In this document: positions 49,192 through 52,775 of the stretch, in pieces
Position numbering within the stretch: the first letter of the stretch is position 1
How the letters are laid out: each line of letters starts with the position of its first letter
Virus record (IMG/VR): IMGVR_UViG_3300030329_004607
Span: 1 to 52,775 of that record
DNA from: a virus
Reading direction: 5' to 3' (one strand)
Length of the DNA: 52,775 bases
Translations under genes and position numbers: made by a program
The notes under the pieces: generated by a model
Databases searched by the model: none
What the model was told of the DNA's origin: nothing
What the model saw: only the letters and a program-made list of their open reading frames with translations

Positions 49192-49929
49192 TTAAGGTAA
49201 TTTATTTCCAAAACCCCCAGCGTTAATAACATCTTCATATAATTTTTCGTCAGCAGACTTCCTAGATGGTTGTTGTCCTTGAAGAACACCAGCCGATGTA
49301 GGATTAGCTTGATTCTGACGAACTTGATCTAAAGGATTGTTCGTAACAGCTTGTGGGTCTTGAGATACAGCACGCCACATTTTAAGTACATTGTCCAAAC
49401 CATATTCAGATGGATGTTTATCAGCAAATTCAAAGAATGAATTTATCTCGTTATCATTTAGCCCTTTTGAAGCTAAATCAGCACGAAGACTTGTTCTTCC
49501 TTGTTGTGCTTTAAGTCCACCTACAGCTTGATCAACTGCACCATTAATAGTGTCCTGTAACTCTTGCATCCTAAATTTATAAGATGCTGATGCTGGGTCA
49601 TTATAGGCTTCCCAAGGATCGAATTCATCAGGCTTCAAAGCAACACGTTCTTTTTGAGTATTTGGTTGACCACTTACTTCCGACATAAGGTTTTGAACCA
49701 AGTCTGGACGTGATTCCAAAAATTTCCCAATTTTTTCGTATTGTTGTAACTTCTGATTTTCAGCATGGAGTTTATCCTTTTCAGACTGGTGGTACTTAGC
49801 TTGAGCTTCCCAGTCTTGTGAAGAATTCTCCTGTTGTATTGTTCCTTCATCTTGCCCTACTTCTGCTTGTTCAACTTGACCACCATCGTGATTGTCGACA
49901 ACAGAAGCGATAACGTCTTCATTTGACAT
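49192..49929 (-). CDS. Scaffolding protein candidate (245 aa)
   Basis: Acidic, Gln-rich N-terminus, a central coiled coil (YHQSEKDKLHAENQKLQQYEKIGKFLESRPDLVQNLM), a helical C-terminal part (SLRADLASKGLNDNEINSFFEFADKHPSEYGLDNVLKMW) and no enzyme motif. Position between portal and capsid genes and its helical, low-complexity composition make scaffold the natural call. No protease gene is visible nearby. Confidence 0.75.
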   Translation of the reverse strand: MSNEDVIASVVDNHDGGQVEQAEVGQDEGTIQQENSSQDWEAQAKYHQSEKDKLHAENQKLQQYEKIGKFLESRPDLVQNLMSEVSGQPNTQKERVALKPDEFDPWEAYNDPASASYKFRMQELQDTINGAVDQAVGGLKAQQGRTSLRADLASKGLNDNEINSFFEFADKHPSEYGLDNVLKMWRAVSQDPQAVTNNPLDQVRQNQANPTSAGVLQGQQPSRKSADEKLYEDVINAGGFGNKLP

Positions 49930-49940
49930 TTCATTACTCC

Positions 49941-51980
49941 TTATTTAGGCGATTTCTCTTTACTTTGAGTTTGACTACGTTTCTTTTCTGCATCTGTCAC
50001 CAAACGTAATTTCTCTGTTTCGAGTTTGACCGCATTAGATAATTTATCAATTGAAACTTTATTTTGAGTCTTAGAGTCATATTCTTGTTCTTTAAGTTTT
50101 CCTTTGAATTTCTCAACTTCAACTTTTTTACGTGATGAAACTGATTCACGATGAGCTGTTTGTAAATCTCCACTAAGCTTTTTAATTTGCTCTTGTGCAG
50201 ATTCTAGCTGTTGCTGTAGTTGTTGTACAAGGTCAGTTCGTTGCAATACGCCCTCTTTATCAAAAATTTCTGTTTTCTTTAAGGCTTCTACTCTATCAAT
50301 AAGCCCTGCTTGGTATGCTTCCATGTAAACATTCCATTCACCCCATTTATTAGATGGCATGGTGGAATTGCCAATTATCCTAACATCAAAGCTCCCAACA
50401 CTTAAATTGTTTTCAATGGTCTGAAGTTCCTTCGTCTTATCATCATATAATCTTTTATTAACTGTATATTCGGTAAGATCATTATTAGGTTGAACTATTC
50501 TAAATGTTTTTTGAAAAGTATAATGTGATTTGGCAAGATGATACATTAACTTACCAAGTCTTTTTAAACTTGCCTCAACATCTCTTAATTTAGATTTAGA
50601 ACGTCTTTGACCGAAATCTTCCATCATCATAGTTCCAGATGATGTTCTTGGAGCTGCACTTGTATCTCCTTGTTGCATCTCAAATATTCCAATGTTTAAA
50701 TCTATGTAATGTTCTACCATTTGAGGTAATTGTAAAATTGAACCAGCAAGTGGCTGTGGAGAGGGAAAGTGAGGTTCACCAAATGAAGCGTCATATTCTA
50801 TCGTTGCATTGGGATTCGCCCAATCACGTTCAAGTTCTTCAACATCTTGTACAGAACCTTGAGGTATTAGCAATTTCAATCCAGACGATGCCTGCGCATG
50901 CGAGGTGATCAAAGACATTACTTTATTCAAGAACCTCTGAAATCCCTTGTTCTTACGAACATCACTCATAGGGTAAGGTGTATTTGTCCAAATATTTGGC
51001 ACAGGTACTAGAGGGAATATATTTGTATCTAATACGTTTTCGTATAAAACAACTTGACCCACAACACATGTTACCTTAATACGTGTTTGTTGTACTTGTA
51101 CAATATCAAAAAGACCCCTATCAAATGCTTCAGCAGTTCTTTCATCTGCTAAAAGCTTTTCAAGTCCATCATTATCTAAAACTTTTTCTTGCCCAGACTG
51201 AAGATCAACTACTCTAAAGAATGGCATTTTAACTTTTCTAAAATCTTCTATTAATCTATATTTTTCAGCTTGATTTCCCCAATCATAATCTTTAGTTCTA
51301 TCTGGTGTAAATGAGCCCCCTTCTTGTCTATTTTGAGATACAGGATAATCATCATCAGTAACAGCTACACTTTCAATATTATCAATTAAAACATCACCAT
51401 TTTCATCTGGAGTATTTAGCATTGGATAATTATCTAATAATTGCTCTCTTGTTAAGACTGTAGATAATTGCATTCCTGATGCATCATCAAACCATTTATT
51501 CCTACTATTAGGATCAACCACTACACGAAATGGATCAACATATGTAAATTTAACTTCACCTCTACCATAATCAGCTTCTTGATCAATATAACCATAAAAA
51601 TAACCAAGACCAGCAACGGAGAAATCATGTATTACTTGTTTGAATACTTCGTCTCCATCAGAATTATCCCAAATATATTCTAATATGGTTTTCCATACAT
51701 TCCCAAGTTTTGTGTCCGAATCCTCTCTGCCAACGGCAGAAAATTTTGGTGGCTTTGAGGTGATGATTGCTTTGAACTGTTCAATAGCAGCATAGAGACG
51801 ATCAATGGGTAACCCCATTTGATTTCTCTCTGCTAAATCATTTGCTTCCTGATCAGTGAAATGGTTGCCTAGATAGAAATCTATATCCTCTCTAGCCTGC
51901 ACATCCCAATCAGCACGTGCATCAAACCATCTCCTCCAGCGTTCTTTTATTTCTTCTGCTCTTTTATCTTGCTCAATCAT
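49941..51980 (-). CDS. Portal protein, P22-like (679 aa)
   Basis: The N-terminal WRRWFDARADWDVQAREDIDFYLGNHFT and the blocks FSVAGLGYFYGYIDQEADYGRGEVKFTYVDPFRVVVDPN and DTSAAPRTSSGTMMMEDFGQRRSKSKLRDVEASLKRLGKLMYHL are typical of P22-type portals. The C-terminal 100 residues are coiled coil (QQLQQQLESAQEQIKKLSGD), the barrel-like end. It forms the 12-subunit DNA channel. A TATAAT stands eight bases before the start, and no Shine-Dalgarno sequence is seen. Confidence 0.88.
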   Translation of the reverse strand: MIEQDKRAEEIKERWRRWFDARADWDVQAREDIDFYLGNHFTDQEANDLAERNQMGLPIDRLYAAIEQFKAIITSKPPKFSAVGREDSDTKLGNVWKTILEYIWDNSDGDEVFKQVIHDFSVAGLGYFYGYIDQEADYGRGEVKFTYVDPFRVVVDPNSRNKWFDDASGMQLSTVLTREQLLDNYPMLNTPDENGDVLIDNIESVAVTDDDYPVSQNRQEGGSFTPDRTKDYDWGNQAEKYRLIEDFRKVKMPFFRVVDLQSGQEKVLDNDGLEKLLADERTAEAFDRGLFDIVQVQQTRIKVTCVVGQVVLYENVLDTNIFPLVPVPNIWTNTPYPMSDVRKNKGFQRFLNKVMSLITSHAQASSGLKLLIPQGSVQDVEELERDWANPNATIEYDASFGEPHFPSPQPLAGSILQLPQMVEHYIDLNIGIFEMQQGDTSAAPRTSSGTMMMEDFGQRRSKSKLRDVEASLKRLGKLMYHLAKSHYTFQKTFRIVQPNNDLTEYTVNKRLYDDKTKELQTIENNLSVGSFDVRIIGNSTMPSNKWGEWNVYMEAYQAGLIDRVEALKKTEIFDKEGVLQRTDLVQQLQQQLESAQEQIKKLSGDLQTAHRESVSSRKKVEVEKFKGKLKEQEYDSKTQNKVSIDKLSNAVKLETEKLRLVTDAEKKRSQTQSKEKSPK

Positions 51981-52017
51981 AGATTATAATTTACTGAATT
52001 ATTAATTAATTTCCAAA

Positions 52018-52775
52018 TTAAGTACGTTTACCTGTTATCCAATTATAAGCCTTACGTGCCTTCATGTAAGTGCCATCATTCTGTTTCTCTTTTTTCTTTC
52101 TACCTGCTTTAGGATTACCTCTTGCAAACTGAGTAGCAAGCCAGAAGGCATCAATCGTATCATCATGTGATCCTTTTGGAAAATCTAATAATTCGCCAAT
52201 AAGCTCATGATGTTGTTTTTTAAGGTGAACAGCCCCAGCCTTGAACATGGGTTGCAATCCTTCAAACAATCTGTCTTTTTTCTTCTGAGTATAACCTTTT
52301 ATACCTTGTTCGATACCTGGAACAAAGAGACCTTCCTTTTTACTACGTTTTTGTACATAATCTCTTAACATTTCCTGATATGCAATTGTTTCAATATTCA
52401 CCCTCCTTACTGGCGAATACCTTTTAACCATCTCAAAAATCTTGTCAGCACATTCCATTGGGAGGACTCTTTCACGCCAATACTCAATAACATAGTAATC
52501 ATACTCCGCAGTGACACCAATAACCATAATAACGCTGTAATCGTTGTAACTAGCAACAGTTGAAGCGGGATCAACGCCCACATAAATATTGACATATTCT
52601 GTATGCCCATCGTCAAACTTGATATACCAACTGTCTGATGCTTCTTCAAATCTAATATTCCCCCTATAAAGTGATTCATTAATATCTTCCTCAGCAAAAA
52701 TCTGATCTTCAGGTGATTTTGCTTGATTCATATACTCCTGATAGAACTTTGCAGGAGTTCCACTATCAATATAAA
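52018..52775 (-). CDS. terL: Terminase large subunit, C-terminal part (nuclease)
   Basis: Continuation of the gene that starts at 918; bases 52663-52775 repeat 1-113. This half carries the RNase H-fold headful nuclease that cuts the concatemer. In full-protein numbering the acidic residues are D337 (in VDPAST), E397 (in NIET) and D473/D474/D477 (in HDDTIDAFW). An internal ATG at 52731 begins an open frame but is codon 284 of the full gene, not a real start. The gene is followed by the portal gene, the usual order in tailed phages. Confidence 0.93.
   Translation of the reverse strand, partial: YIDSGTPAKFYQEYMNQAKSPEDQIFAEEDINESLYRGNIRFEEASDSWYIKFDDGHTEYVNIYVGVDPASTVASYNDYSVIMVIGVTAEYDYYVIEYWRERVLPMECADKIFEMVKRYSPVRRVNIETIAYQEMLRDYVQKRSKKEGLFVPGIEQGIKGYTQKKKDRLFEGLQPMFKAGAVHLKKQHHELIGELLDFPKGSHDDTIDAFWLATQFARGNPKAGRKKKEKQNDGTYMKARKAYNWITGKRT
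52663..52775. repeat. Terminal overlap, right copy
   Basis: Exact duplicate of bases 1-113. It should be counted once when the genome is circularised. The sequence codes for the middle of the large terminase subunit. Confidence 0.95.

Noticed and set aside
51980-51995. TATAAT just upstream of the portal start as a promoter
   Set aside because: No -35 at the right distance; the AT-rich context makes this hexamer likely by chance, and the portal lies inside a long late operon.

Overview
The window is the complete genome of a tailed bacteriophage, closed into a circle. Bases 1-113 are repeated exactly at 52663-52775, and the large terminase gene reads in frame across that junction, so the unit genome is about 52,662 bp. 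The P22-type portal, the tubular-B-like tail protein, the very large internal virion protein and the absence of a tape-measure, sheath or tail-tube gene point to a podovirus-like particle. The DNA is AT-rich. TGA, TAA and TAG all act as stops, and purine-rich Shine-Dalgarno sites are common, which argues against a stop-recoding or SD-less host. A marine host is my guess from the style of the fibre and virion proteins, not something the sequence proves. There is no DNA or RNA polymerase, no primase and no stand-alone integrase.

The layout is two large convergent arms. The plus-strand early and replication arm (4408-17175) leaves a promoter at about 4267-4295. It begins with about a dozen small proteins of unknown function (4.4-7.9 kb), then a GIY-YIG homing endonuclease with a three-way-junction leader, an SH3-fold protein and a ribbon-helix-helix regulator with an operator-like repeat. 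Next come the recombination and replication genes: a Cas4-like nuclease, a Sak3-type annealing protein and an SSB-like protein. A highly structured non-coding stretch (12155-12423) separates a tiny HTH protein from a tiny coiled-coil protein. The arm ends with small helper genes, a DNA methyltransferase, a DnaB helicase, a RuvC-type resolvase and a PD-(D/E)XK nuclease.

The minus-strand late arm runs from 2765 down to 1, across the circle junction, then from 52662 down to 17172. It encodes the small terminase, a zinc-ribbon protein, an M15 endolysin, three small membrane-protein genes, the large terminase, portal, scaffold, major capsid protein, tail adaptors, a 1160-residue coiled-coil repeat protein, two VGIG-repeat fibres with accessory proteins, a metallophosphoesterase, holin-like membrane proteins, the tubular-B-like protein and four internal or ejection-type virion proteins. 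The last of these is 2146 residues long and contains what looks like an entire tyrosine-recombinase module followed by an HExxH zincin motif. The two arms meet tail-to-tail with stop codons overlapping in one TTAA. A separate three-gene minus operon (4176-3192) is transcribed divergently from the early promoter region and ends at a clear intrinsic terminator.

The strongest candidates for undescribed biology are: (1) the recombinase-plus-zincin virion protein; (2) the pseudoknotted, possibly group I-like RNA at 12155-12423 between two tiny genes; (3) a decayed copy of part of the Cas4-like nuclease gene just upstream of the terminase operon; and (4) the matching D-D/E-L/I-P-F tails of the SSB-like protein and the helicase, each encoded by DNA that also starts the next gene.
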